64,000 nucleotides of DNA, from assembly GCA_018907035.1 (NCBI GenBank), contig JACCIC010000037.1, positions 1,729,501-1,793,500 on the forward strand. Direction: 5' to 3'. The translations under genes and the position numbers were made by a program. Shown piece by piece: positions 23,500-36,350 of the stretch (positions are counted from its first letter, which is position 1; each line of letters starts with the position of its first letter). The notes beneath the pieces are model-generated. The model was not told where the DNA came from. It saw only the letters and a program-made list of their open reading frames with translations, and ran no database searches. Origin of the DNA: Sycobia sp. Sy_11 (taxonomy: Eukaryota > Arthropoda > Insecta > Hymenoptera > Epichrysomallidae).

Positions 23500-24429
23500 C
23501 GTTTATGTTCTTATTTTTCCTTTCTTTCGCTTCCTCCTCTTCTGCTTCTTCTTCCTCTTCGGCCTCGAGGCGTGCGCAGTCTCGAGCCGCTTCGTTAATC
23601 CGTTAAAAGGACGAAATTAAAAAGGAGAGCGAGCGAAGAGGAGAAGAAGGACCGATGGAGGGGGGCAGGGAAGACGAAGGAGAGAAAGAGTTAAAATGTC
23701 AAGGGTGAACGCGCTCCCGGGGCGCTCGCCCATTGATCCTACGCATGCCGTGTCGCTCGCGTGCACACACTCGACCGCATCACGAGAGCGCTCGCACCCT
23801 CGAGTTCGCCGACGGCGGGAGCGCCGCAGCCCTTTAAGAGCGTAAGAGGAACCGCCACCCCATTCCATAAGCAGAACAGCACCCTTTTCCAAATGCAAGC
23901 GCGCCTACCCCCCTCACGCCCGCCCCCCCCCTTTCTCGCTCTTTCGTATACTCGCCCAAACGTCGGCATTTACAAATTTAAATGCACTCTCTCCCTCTCT
24001 CTCCTACTCATGCCTATTCATCCCATGGCCTCCTTTCTTTCTCTCTTTCTTTCTTCCTTTTTTTATTCTTCCCTTCTTTATACACGTTCGTTATACTCTC
24101 TGGGCTTTTGAATATTCAAATCGTAACTTTCCGCTCCGAATGTAATTAGATGCTACTTGGCCCGCTCGCGGGATTGGACGAGCGAATTTTGACGAGGCAC
24201 TCTCGTTCGCAAAGAGTGGTCGAGGGCATTAATTTTAATATTGTGCATATCGCGCGTATACATATCGTGCGCGGTACTGAATTTTTTTTACTCGCGCCCC
24301 AGCTTTATAGAGCAGTGCAACAATCAATTGATATACACCGAGTTATGAATATTGTTAACGAGTTTAACGAACGCGTCGCGCATTATTTGCACCTTTTTAA
24401 TTCGTGATTTGCATAAATGAAAACGTTTC
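23500..24429. other. mixed GC-rich, pyrimidine-rich block and balanced unique sequence
   Basis: Bases 23510-23960 are GC-rich with CT/GA-rich parts, and 23985-24100 is pyrimidine-rich. Bases 24120-24420 are balanced unique DNA rich in ATTA/TAAT cores, with an octamer ATTTGCAT at 24407-24414. This last part has the look of an intronic enhancer, but that is an impression only. Confidence 0.3.
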
Positions 24430-26696
24430 TATTTGGATTTTTCGTTAGTTACATAGAGAAAATTTTTCTCTCAATTAAATTCTTAAAGTTTATGTGTTGT
24501 AAGAATACATTATAGTTTCTGATAAATTGTACAAAGCGAACGATGTATTTCCAAATATTCGCTTCTAACATTTTCTCAATAGTACGGTAGTCTTTTAATT
24601 GGCAGAAAAAAGTTGTTATTCGAAAATCAATAATTGCATAAAATAATTTGCTCACACAGAACTATGAATTAATTACCTAAATCATTTATATTCTATTTTA
24701 TTTATTGAATAGAAGGAATTCCTCTTCTTTATCATCTTAGGATCTTTAATTTAATTAGAAAATGAAAAAAGTGCCATAGTGAAAAATAAGCGCCAGTCCA
24801 CCAATTATCGATAAACGATGACTATCTCCAAAAATCACTCGACTACTTTTCCACGGTCAAAACAAACTGAGAATAACCTGCTAAGAATCGTCGAAGGACG
24901 TTACGTCGAGCGATAGTCAGCGACATTGATTGAGTAAGATTTTATGATCCGCTTACGGTTGCGCGAAGCGGAAAGCGAAAGCGATCGGGAGAAAAGGATG
25001 ACCGACGGGGGCGGCCCGGCGTCGAGAGACGAATAAGACCGCGAGAGCCGCATCCAGTGCGGTGGATGATGAAGGAGGAACGAGACAGGCATAGCAACAG
25101 GTTACGAGTAGAATGCGCGACTGACAAGAGCGGCGGAGAAGCTAAGATTGTTGCGGAGGAGGAATGGGCTAGCCGGAGGGAGGAGGTGGAGGACAGAGCA
25201 AGAGAAATGATGCCACGGAAGTTGGAGGTCTTTCTTTTCTTTCTTGTTTTTTTCCATTTGCTTTTCGGATGATATAACAAGGTAGGATTGTGAAAAGTTG
25301 TTGTTGTTATACGCGTTTTTCGTGTGTACACACGTACATACGCACACATATGCGGGAAAATCTCTCAGTTTTCTCAAGTTTAAAAAGTCGGAAGAAGATT
25401 TGGTTTCAAATTGTGCTTTACGGTTTCCTACGCAACGTGGTCGGGGTTATTTATTTCTTATATTAAAGTTCATAGCGAGATCTAGCTTTTCGAAATTTAT
25501 TGTTGACAATTGTATTTACATTTTAACGTTTGAGCTTTATTGTATAGATATACAGACGTGGATTGTGAAAACAAATAATACATTTAAAAATATATCTTAT
25601 ATATTACTTTAAGTATATTTTTGTTATTAACGATATTATTACTTCTGATATGATTATATCATATTACTTCTGTATATCTTCTATTATTCCATGCCAATCT
25701 GTACTTAGTATATATAAAGTTTACAGTACTATTGCATCTACAGAAATGGAATTCTAGAACAATTAATCAATAAATAAATAAGGAAAGGGGAAAGTATAAT
25801 AAATCCAAAATATTAATACAAAAAAGATAAATTGTTAAGCAGATGAAAAAAAAACACAAAAATAATCGCGTTAAGCAAGCAGTCAAAGATAACAAAGCTC
25901 TTGTTACAGAGAACTACGGTCGACCTGCTCCCTCCGAACGATCATAAACGTAAATACCTATGTATAGTTCGTTGCACCTCTTTCCGAGCGCGAATAATAA
26001 CGATCGGGAGGAGCCAGGGGCAAATTAGCGAGCGCTCGGGCGCGCGCCAAGTTATATAATGCCGCAGGTAGAGAAAACGAGGCGGAGCGGTAGAGGAATC
26101 GTAAAGAATAATAAACGGATCGTTTTTCTCGGTAACTATGCTCATCGATTCATCCCGCATAAATCGCAGTATGCGGCAATAAAATAGAAACGCAGACGCA
26201 GGTCAATTTGGCTTCTGAAATCAAATCGTCCGGCTCAGCTCGTATTATCGCGTGTATCTATCGAATTTTCATGCATATATAGCATGCTCGGACTGCAAAT
26301 TACGCGGTAAATGGGTCGTACCTCAGGAATTCAATTATAAAAATTGCAGCCGGTATAATTATGATTGGAAAGTGGAAGCGAAAGAAGGAAAAATTGGAGT
26401 ACAAATTTAATAGTTAATGAATTTATTGGCAAAATTTATTGGGTCTTTAACAAAGACTAAACATCTCCTTTAACGCAGATATATTTTCAACAGTACCTTC
26501 TATTTGAAAATTAGAACAAGCCCATATTGGATTGCCGTATTATGTATCGCAATAAAAGGAATTTTATTTTCTTTTAACCTACCCGCAAATGTATTCCAAA
26601 ACACTGACCTTCTTCCCATTTACCTTTCCGTTTTAACAATCAGTTCAGTATGAAATCTCTTAATTTACTATTTTACTAGAAATGTTGAAATGTTAC

Positions 26697-26718
26697 AAAA
26701 AAAAAAAAAAAAAAAAAA
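26697..26718. repeat. poly(A) run
   Basis: Run of about 22 A. No upstream retrotransposon or target-site duplication was recognised. Confidence 0.85.
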
Positions 26719-27039
26719 CAAAAACACAATGTAAGAGCATATAATGAGAGCACATAAAGAAATAGCAGAGTGCAGCAACCGTAAACTTGACGCATCGTAA
26801 AGTATTATTATACTGTTTATGCTTCGTCAAAATGTTCCAACAAGTCAATTCGTTTTTTTTCTTCTTTTTTTTTACAGCAAAACTTTTCAATCCTGCCAGT
26901 TCGAATGAAATTCTTCACGAATTACATCATTTCGCGTAGCACGAGCGTAATCAAAACAAGCCAATTCGGCCGTCGACTACCGCTTTTAACGACTGCAAAG
27001 CAAAAACCAAAAAGTCTGCTCGAAAACTTTTTTAACGCA

Positions 27040-27149
<110 letters not shown>

Positions 27150-27424
27150 TTCACGACCGGCACGCGACGACCTCAGTTTCCCGGAGGACCATTTGCACTC
27201 GTCAGTCCTTTGGGCGTGATGTTTTTAAAAGTATTCCAAAAATGTGTCCAAAGACTCGACGCATGGTAACGTAACGCGAAAAAAACTGGCTCGAGCGAAT
27301 AAAACACAAAAAAAAAACGAAAAGAAAAGAAGAAGAGCTACAAAACTCTACTCTTCTCCTCAAAAGAGAAAACGACAGAGGGAGAAAAATGTACAAGAAT
27401 GAAGAATGAGAGATAAAAGAATGT

Positions 27425-27450
27425 AGAGAGAGAGAGAGAGAGAGAGAGAG
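27425..27450. repeat. (AG)n microsatellite
   Basis: Thirteen perfect AG units, complementary to the (CT)n tract about 280 bp upstream. Confidence 0.97.
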
Positions 27451-27540
27451 CAAGAAACGTGAAGATAAAAGAGCAGAACGAGAAGTTCGTGGATGGCGTG
27501 GAATAAGCGAAGGGTCGAGAAAAGAGACCGAGAGCAGAGG

Positions 27541-30500
27541 TTGAAGAGAGCATTCTGAAACTTTCTAATTTGTCGGATCTCTCGCACACGGGCCGGAACG
27601 GGTGTTACCGTATCTCCTCCACCCCTCACCCCGTCATCTCCGCATCTGCGCCACCACCTACATTTACGCAGCGTTCCCGAAAAACTCGGGTTCCTGGCAA
27701 ATTTCATTTGGCGGTCAGTCCTTGGCTACGGCGAGGATGCAGCATCGCTCGTCCGTTCTTGGAGCTATTACGCGAATAAAACATCGCGAGGAGACGGAGT
27801 TGCCGGGCTCGGCGTAGAGTTTATTTATGAATACCGCGTAATTAGGTGGATAAGCAATGTACATATATATATACACACACATACACGCGTACTATACGGC
27901 GGCTAATCGTAAAATAAGGCGCGTGTGTGCGCGCGCAACCGCACGGCTGGCCGGAGTAAACAGAAAGGGAGAGGACAAGACGCGCGAGAATCTCCCGGAT
28001 GAACGGCGATAAGGGAGCCGTTGGCTGGCGCGAAACTTGAAAAGAGTCAGTGCTGAAAAATTGGGCGGGAGAGTGGAATGGCGTAGTGCGCTGGCCGATT
28101 CAGTGCTTTTAATTGCCCTATATATGTGTATGGATCAAAAGTGTTCAGCCGGCTCCTAGTTAGTTTGCACGTGATAGTTAGATGTGGTGGAGGGGTGGGC
28201 TAGCGGGGGTAGTGAGACCGTGTAGAACGACTGTAGCGGGAAAGAGGACCGCGCGATCCCGATGACCCATCGCTTCGGCCACGCGCGCGAGCTTACCAGA
28301 GCGAGATGAAGAGCGACGGTCGATAGGCTGCCGAGTTTCGGCGCGCGCGCATACGAATTAAATCCCATTTACTTGACACCGATATCGCATTTCGCGGCAA
28401 CCCACCCTAACACTCCCCCCCCCCTCTCTCTCTCTCTTCTGCCCCGTGGTTAGAAACGCAACTCTCTCCATCCAATAACCAACTGCGTGCTTGTCGGCGT
28501 ACGCCGTAATACACCTGGACCACGGATCGTTCGAATAATGGCTCGGTATGCCGAAACCGTGCGTACGTACATGCGTGTGTTTTCTCCGCTGCTATCGGCA
28601 CCCCCTGAGCTTGTATATCTCATATTCGCGAAGGGAAGAAAATACAAAATGAGAGATTCGAAATGCCGCGCACATGCAATAGAACGGGAGGGAGAAGGGA
28701 GAGATGGAAGGAACGCGGTGCGCTCGGGCGATTTTACCGAATACGATAATGTTTGGGTAGAAATGCGAAATGGAAAAGAGCAGGACGAAGAGCGGGATAG
28801 AGGAAGGGAGGGACCATTAAATTTTTCTCTAGCGCAATTATCGCTGCAGCGTTATAGCTTTCGAGGTCGTGCTTCTTCAATTCCTCCTTCTTCTTTTGGC
28901 TGGGCGCGCGGGCACGTCTCCCCCCCCTCTCACACTCTTTTTCGCCCATGCCCCCACTGTTCGCCTCTTCCTCCTCCTCCTGCTCGCCTCATCCCTTCGT
29001 TTTACCCTCGGTCGGGAATGTACGCGAATATACACTTGGGGATGCACAAATGAGGGTTTTTGTCGCCTGCGAGGGGAGGAAACGCAGGGAGGATGTGCCT
29101 TTATTAACGAGTTACCGGAGTTAACCATTGCGCTCGCGCGTACCCGCGCTCGGCTCTTATCAGCTACTCGGATGGCTTTATTTCCTTCCAGTTTTCTTTC
29201 TTTATTACGTGCATCGTTATATGTTGCAGTTTTCTCTCTTTTTTCTTTTTACTTTTTATTTTATAATGCGCGGCAAAAAGAATTCGAGCGAGAAATTTAA
29301 TGCACCGCGGTTATCTCAGAGTTCTATGCATTTAAATTATTAAAAGCATAAATGTAAGAATGTTTTTTTTAAGTCATTAAATAAATTTTTTTGCTTGTCT
29401 ACTTAGAAATAGTACGAAGAATAAGAATTTCCTAATATTATTTCCAATAAAAATTCAGATTTTCTTATCAAATAGGTGAAATTTGATCCCAAGAAAGCAA
29501 TAATAAAATAAATAAAGATTTATAAGCTCGCGCAATGCGTGTACAACTCCCTCTTTCTTCGTATTCGCAGGACGGGAAAAGAAATGCATTTGCTCCTCGA
29601 GAGTAATAAACATACTTTATTCAGGAAGAAACGTGGATTTCGAGGAGAATATAATGACAAAGTAAGAGAGAATTCGTTGGTCGTATTACTTCATAAAGTA
29701 GAAAAGTTTCGTTCTGCTGTCTCTCTCGGTCTCCCTTCGGACACACAGCGTGGTGAATCGAATCTTGCGCGCGCCAGCCCCCATTTTTCTCATTTCCTGC
29801 TCCGAATTCCCCTTCCCCGCGCTCTCGCGCAATCCACGTGCCGAGCCTCCGGTGTATTGGTGCTGCGGACGTAGTTGTCCGGTGGCGGTCATTCCCGCTT
29901 TCTATCCGTGCGCGCACCCCTGTATATTTCTCCCCGGTTATTCGAATATTTCTGCGTCGATGCGCTTCTCGGTTAGCTGGCTCCGGATTACGAGGCGAGA
30001 ATCCACCGAGTCCTCCTCCAGATAAAGCTCCGCGAGGGAAAACCACACGGGGCGGGGATAGGAAGGAAAGAAGTCAGGAAAGTGCCCGGAATAAGGAGAG
30101 AGATCGGGAGAGAGGTTGGTTTGCATGCACAACCGAGGAAACAAAATAGGCTGTCTTTCATTTATATCCTTTATTATCCTCAGGCAAAGGATTTTTATCC
30201 CACGCAATGAATAAAATTTCTCTCTTGTAAAGCTCCGACCTCGCGAAAATCCCCGATTGAAGGATGCCTAGGATGAGGAGCCAGCACCTCGCTGTTTTCA
30301 CTGCTTTAATAAAATATCCTTCGCGGAGTGAGCGCAGGTTTTGTGCTGTAAAAACGCGCGACAATGAACTAAGCCGTAAAATTATGTTTAACCATCGTCG
30401 CGACAGTAAAAGAAATACTTTTTTAATTTATTATCAATAGTTAAGAAAAAAAGAGATTCTAAATCGAAAAATATCCGAGACCCCCGTATAAATTGGTGTG

Positions 30501-31130
30501 ACGTTTTGAAAGCGCCGAGGATAAAACATATTGTGGGAGACCGCTAGCGAAAGGGAGAGAGAAAGAGAGGGCGAGCGAGAGCTGCGCGACGATCTCCGAT
30601 CTATAAAAGCCTTTTTTCCTCGCGGTAGGTGGAGGGAGAGGCTGGCTTTGCTGGCAGGTCGGAGTAAAACGTATCGTGTTACCGATACACAGTGTCATAC
30701 AAATCGTGACGAGTCCCCGTAATTCGCTGCCCCGCAACGGCGAAAATGATCGAGTTCTCAGCATTCGGGCGCGATCTGAATTAGCAACGGCCTGTGCAAA
30801 TGGCGACGAAGACAATTCGAATTCCGTAGTAGCTATCGCGCAACGCGGGTTCTCCCTCGCGACGAATTCCGTCGCGAAAAAGGTCACCGGATAGGCTAAG
30901 CGGGCGCAGGCAGACGGAGAAAGACGAGGAGGGACGGCAGAAATGAGCGAACACTGGGCCTCTAATTGCGAATTCTCGGCTGATGACTTACGGAGGAATT
31001 CGCGGGAGTGCGACGCTCGTATCGATCCACGGGGCGGGGGCGCGAGAAAAGGAGTGAAAGCCACCTGGGGCGGGTCGAAAAATAGTTGCGCTATTTGAAC
31101 ATCCGTATCGGAGCAGATTGGATCCGTGTG
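27541..31130. other. long GC-rich, CpG-rich stretch with short AT-rich gaps
   Basis: GC-rich blocks at about 27560-28400, 28480-29180, 29740-30120 and 30500-31100 are separated by AT-rich gaps (29240-29540 and 30140-30480). Many overlapping open frames exist (for example 28487-29053 plus and 30459-31214 minus), all of low-complexity composition and unsupported as genes. Confidence 0.35.
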
Positions 31131-31669
31131 TGGATGTATATATACGTGTGTGTAATTAATGCAAGAACCGCAAAGCGCAGAGTGCAGAAGCTCGATTGGA
31201 TCTATTTCTGACATCGCGCTCTGGGGGATTAGCCGACGATCTGGGACACATCCACGGATTACCTTCGTTGCATCGACGGCAGCTTTTTACCAGGATTCAC
31301 GCTTGTATCTTCACTATTCTGTTTGAACGGAAAAGGCAGATAAATCGTCGCGAGGAAGTAATTTATCGTTTTTTACTGCTTTTACCTAATGGAAATTGGC
31401 TTAATCTATGGGTGTAATTTCAATTTTTAAACTACCCTCCTTGCTATTTTGGATTCGAAAAAGAAGATCCACCCGCCCAAATTCTTCAATAGCTGGCCAG
31501 AGTAACACAGTAATTATTCCCAGCTCCTCGATCGCATATCTTCTACAAAAATTAAAGAGAACGCTAGAGTCAAAGGGCTGGTCTAGCATTCATTCATTAA
31601 TTCCACCGATATTCTCGGACAGCTGAAAGCTCGAAACTCAATATTCCATAATTCCAGAAACCATGTTCA

Positions 31670-32180
31670 GCAGTAATAGGGGGAGGGGGCGTAATCACGA
31701 CCACCGGACGAAAAGTGTCGTCGTCGTCTTCCTCCACCCGAGCTGCTCGCCCCCCCCCCCTCAATAAGCTCCATCGAGGATCCGGAGCAAATTTCAGCGA
31801 TCTATCCGTGCCGGGGCACGACGACGACGACGTGACGCGAGGGAAAACTGAAACTCCCTAACAAAGTATTTAGCTGACGTATGGTCGTGCGGTGCGCGCA
31901 GGAGTGCGTCCCGAAGATCGAGGGAGGACGAGGAGGACGAGGTCGAGGAGGAGGAGGAGCAGCAGAGGGAGAGGGAGGCGTGTGGAACTGAACGCGAGCG
32001 TCGGGAGTTTCAGTTTGCCGAGGTGATCTGTGGCTCCCTCGTCGTGAGAATCGATGCCGTAGCGCAGCGGCCGGCGCCGCCGCCGACCGGCCAATAACCA
32101 TACATCGCTCCGCTATCACTCCCCAGGGATATATATAAATAGAGGGAAATGGAGAGGGGGCTGGCAAGGCGGGAAAGTGG
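31670..32180. other. GC-rich block with GAG/ACG-type triplet runs
   Basis: Contains short GAC/ACG runs (31818-31834), GAG-rich sequence (31920-31970), an 11-base C run (31750-31760) and a TATATAAATAG sequence near 32112. No gene supported. Confidence 0.35.
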
Positions 32181-32303
32181 GAACGCCCGGAGGATCCCTG
32201 ACTGACCGCCTTATTACAAATAGCCGCTACAGATACGAGCTGCCTTGCGCGAAGTATCTTCCTCTTTCGAGCTCTTCCTCTCTCTCTCTCTCTTCCCCCC
32301 TCT

Positions 32304-32404
<101 letters not shown>

Positions 32405-33525
32405 AGTACTCGTGCACTCGTTCGAACGCTCGTTTCATCGGGTTCTATAGTACAACGTCTACGCTAGGCGGGGTGTGGGGAGTCGTTGAAAAATCGGGAG
32501 AAGCGTTCGCGAACGTGTCCGGGAATAAGACTTTCAATATCTTTCAATCCGACGATAGATTGTCTCCTCGCTGAGAGGGCACTTATACATCTGTTACGGC
32601 TTCTCGCCTCCATCTCTGCCGGTCTTCTCCGTCTCTCTTTCTATCCATCCTCTGCCCGCCCCTTAGCTCGGTCTGACTATTCCCGATACCATTCTACTTG
32701 CGATCGGTGAACCTACTCTATCTACGGGTCGAACGAATGTTTTTCTCTCTCTTTGTGGAATAGCGCGGGTTATTAAGTTACTTTTGTGTTGTTTTTAAAG
32801 TGTTCGTTGATTTATAGAAACATTCAGATTGAATTATTTCATTCGTTATAGTTTTTATCTGAAAATTGATATCTATATAGACGATTGAAATACGGAATTG
32901 ATTGAACGATTGAAATATTCGGAAGTATATATCACATAAGATCAGAATAATGATTAAAATCTTTTTTAAAAGTTGTAGCTTCTTTCAATATCTGTAAAAA
33001 TACCGAGAATCGATAATAGCCAATACATTAGTAACGTTCATTTTATTGGAATACGATCACGATCATTTGCTAATAATGCAAAAATATGGTTTCAATAGAA
33101 ATTCAAGTTTCGACTAACGTGCAGCGCCGTGAATAATGACTGACGGTACTGAATTTTAATTTTCTCGAAACGAAAGAAACGCGACACTCGGCGATTTGCA
33201 AAGTTGGAGAGTCGTGCGCTATTTCATGAAATACACAAGTCATGAAACGAACATGTTTCGTCGTGTAATCAATTTCCGAGGATCGTGATGAAATCACAGA
33301 GGGAGAGAAAACGAGAGAGAGAAAGAGAAAACAGTATCGCTCTGAGAAACAAGTTACATTTATAGACTAGCCCAGCAAATCATAGTCGGGACTGATTGGA
33401 AGTCGTCACCCCGGGGAATCGTTTCAGAGTGGCTGTTGAACTTTATTATTATTTTTTTTTATTATTTTCTGTACTTTGGGTCCCCACTAAGAATCTGCTA
33501 GCCCGACGATAAGGAGCATACAACA

Positions 33526-33545
33526 AAGTCTGAATTCGCAGACTT
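33526..33545. repeat. short perfect hairpin
   Basis: AAGTCTG and CAGACTT are separated by a 6-nt loop AATTCG. It sits in a 400-bp balanced-GC segment unlike the neighbouring AT-rich DNA. Confidence 0.7.
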
Positions 33546-33708
33546 CTGTCACCATCTGGTAATAGAATTGTGACGATATCGAGTTTTCAAAAATATAATT
33601 TTCGACCACCTGTTGGAGCACATACTGCGCGCCTCTGCTTTGCTAGATACAATTCGAAATATTACTTTTCTCGTTCCGTAGGTGCTCGCTTCGCACAGCG
33701 GCTCTTAT

Positions 33709-33843
33709 GTTTCTTGTAGCGTATCCTGTAACTTGGGAAACTTTCATCCCTAAAGTTCTTCTTCCATGTGTTACCGAAACAGATGGGGTTTAAAATCCGA
33801 AGTTATTACAAGATACCATGGAATGCATGTAGCTACAAGAAAC
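33709..33843. repeat. imperfect inverted repeat (two-part stem)
   Basis: GTTTCTTGTAGC (33709-33720) pairs perfectly with 33832-33843. The next 11 nt (33721-33731) pair with 33807-33817 at 10 of 11 positions, with a 14-nt bulge at 33818-33831. It may be a decayed foldback element or a structured intronic RNA. Confidence 0.6.
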
Positions 33844-34539
33844 TTTCTTAATTATTCGACAAATTTTGAGCCATAATTTATTAAGTTATTTACAGTATTT
33901 CCATGATAAGGAAATTGCGTGCAGACGCTGTTTTTACAGGTTTTGAAAAATAAAACGAATACTCTAAAATTTTTACCGCTCTAATGGATGAATTAGAATT
34001 GGTAAATTCTCAAAATCACACATAAAATTTCTATAATTATATTATTTTATATTATAATATAACTTTAATAATAATCGTTGGAGCGATCGAGGACTTGGCG
34101 AGATAACGTAGATAAAAAGCGAGCTAAGCAGATTGTTTGTTAATATTCACAGCATTGCAAATAATTTATTCTACGTCACTGTGACGCATAGTGAAGAGAA
34201 ACTTTTCTCGAAAATTTTTCTCGACGATATTTTCCCACGAGGCATGTTAGCGCACAGGTCCGGTCGAAGGTATCCTCTCATCGTCGATCTAATGTCCCAA
34301 AAACTCGCTCTATCTCTCTCACTCTCTCTCCTCTCATGTCTCGCAATTTACCCGAGATGTTATTTTGCTTATATATACACAGTTGGGCAATAATTGAATT
34401 CCCCCCAGTTCCGTTAGTACGACGCAGCTTGACTAGGGAAAACGGTAGCGAAGCTCTTCCACCACTTCCTCACTTATCCAACTTTTACAACCGATGCTAT
34501 ACGATTCTAAGTGAATCCAAGAAACTTCTGCGCCGCCCT

Positions 34540-35050
34540 ATCCGTCTCTTTCTTTGTAACTTAGCCCCTCCTCTCCCACACGGCAAGCCAACGGCGACGT
34601 TGACAGTATGCGCCTGGACGCGTATAAGCCTATCGGAGCAGCTAGAGCTAGCGACGGCTCTTAATTAAATCGATAACTCGTTGGGTCTACATTACTGGGG
34701 TTGAGAGAGGGGGGAGTAGCCGCTAGAGCTGCCGACGCGGCGCCGATCGGTAAACACAGTCCGTGATTCTACTCTCCTCCCGAGCCCGCTTCATCGCCCC
34801 CTCTGACAATTACGCCGTCGCGACGGCACGATCGGCACTTTGATGCTACGGCTAACGTCTTATACGAGAGGAAAACCGATGGCGGTGCCAAGGGGTGGGG
34901 AGAGGGGGCACGAGGAAACCGCACGTTACATGGTTTAAGTCAGCGGGCGGGAGTGCAAACTGGGGCCACGCGCGTGCGCGAACGGATCACCCGCTTGATT
35001 AGGGGTCGGTCGGTCTCTATAAGCTCGATCCGAGTAGAGAGGGGTAGTGC
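34540..35050. other. GC-rich intronic island
   Basis: Balanced to GC-rich block with CpG clusters at 34730-34840 and 34960-35040. No gene supported. Confidence 0.3.
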
Positions 35051-35859
35051 TACTTATGAGAATATTTACTTATAAATCTTTCGTCATCCGATATGAATTT
35101 GACACTTATATTAATCTAATGATTATTGCTTCAGTGTTAGAAATGCAGGTTATGGATGGCAAAGTGGAAAATACTTCCTGCCTCTGAATAGTCATCGGAA
35201 AATTCGAAATTGAGTTTATATCATACCCATCGGATATGCAATGTCCCGTACATTTCTTCTTGATATACCGATAAGCTAAAAGCAAAGTTGCGCGATCTCG
35301 CTGCGTACATCGCCGTCCAATGTATTATTCATTCGTACGATTCCGAAAGGCGAATTGGATAATTAATTTTTAATAAAGTAAGATTATTTACCAACATCAG
35401 CTTAAAAAATGATAACATTGTAGTCTATGTTTGAGATTGTTCTTAGATGGAAGAAAAATACATAAGTAGATCGCATAGCTTTTCGGCCGCCCTGTTTCGT
35501 CCAATAGACGACTGAATCTTCTAGTGTGCGTTGAAAATTCGACGTTTAAAAACATCATTCAACATTATCCTTCTTTATAAAGAAATTGAATAAGATGAAA
35601 ATGCATATCATTGTTCTGAATACTGAAGTCTATGAGTCGACTTTGAAAATTATAGAGCTTTAGCATTTTTTGAGCGAAATTATTGCTATCTGGACATTTT
35701 GAGCACGAAATTCATTAATGAATTCGACATTATTCCCGATGATCCAGCTATATAACATCTTATTTAAGTTACTTCATGCGATAGTTGTCGCGCTTTCTAT
35801 AAATAATTATCTCGGTTTCTGCACACTGGCACCTAGAACGTAACAAAAATTCTAACAGT

Positions 35860-36350
35860 GGAAAGCACGAAAACTCGCGGATAAACGAAGGTCGCTTATC
35901 GCGCGCGCGAGTGGCCTGCGTACGCGAGCGACCGGGTGCGAATATGCGAAGCGGAAAAATTTATACCGAAATGCTTTTCGCGTTCGCCAGGCGCTGAAAA
36001 GCGGTGGAACGAGGAGGCTGTGGAAATCCAAGGAAGAGATTGAAGGAAGCCGCCGCCGCCGCACTGGATTACCGTGGGATTCATGCAAGATTTCGCGACG
36101 TTGATGCGGAGAACGTTGGGAAAAGCGCCGGGAAGCCGCACTGCGCTTCGTCGCACTGGTACATAAATCGACATACACGTGAAAACACACAACCCCTCTT
36201 TCTCTTCTTTTTTTTCGACACGTATTATTATACACACGGGGAAAGAGCGATTTTCTGCGCACATAATATTGAAACTCCGCTCTCAAGTTTCCTTCAAGAG
36301 TGAATGCTGCTCTCGAGCTTCCCGAGGTCCGGACTGCTCGCAATACTCGA
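35860..36350. other. CpG-rich intronic island
   Basis: Contains GCGCGCG (35900-35907) and a GCC run (36047-36060). Overlapping open frames on both strands (for example the 163-codon minus frame 35852-36343) lack motifs. Confidence 0.3.

Noticed and set aside
26697..26718. Poly(A) run as the tail of a retrotransposon
   Set aside because: No coding remnant upstream and no target-site duplication recognised; a simple A run is enough.
28487..29053. 188-codon plus frame
   Set aside because: Same reasoning: GC-rich, no motif, overlapped by equally open frames on the opposite strand, antisense to mbl.
30459..31214. 251-codon minus frame
   Set aside because: Sense to mbl but low-complexity and without muscleblind or any other motif. 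It is not flanked by convincing splice sites in frame.
31375..31405. Ratchet-like CCATTAG|GTAAAAG on the minus strand
   Set aside because: Weak pyrimidine tract and weak donor; none of the extra features seen at 22178 and 52420.
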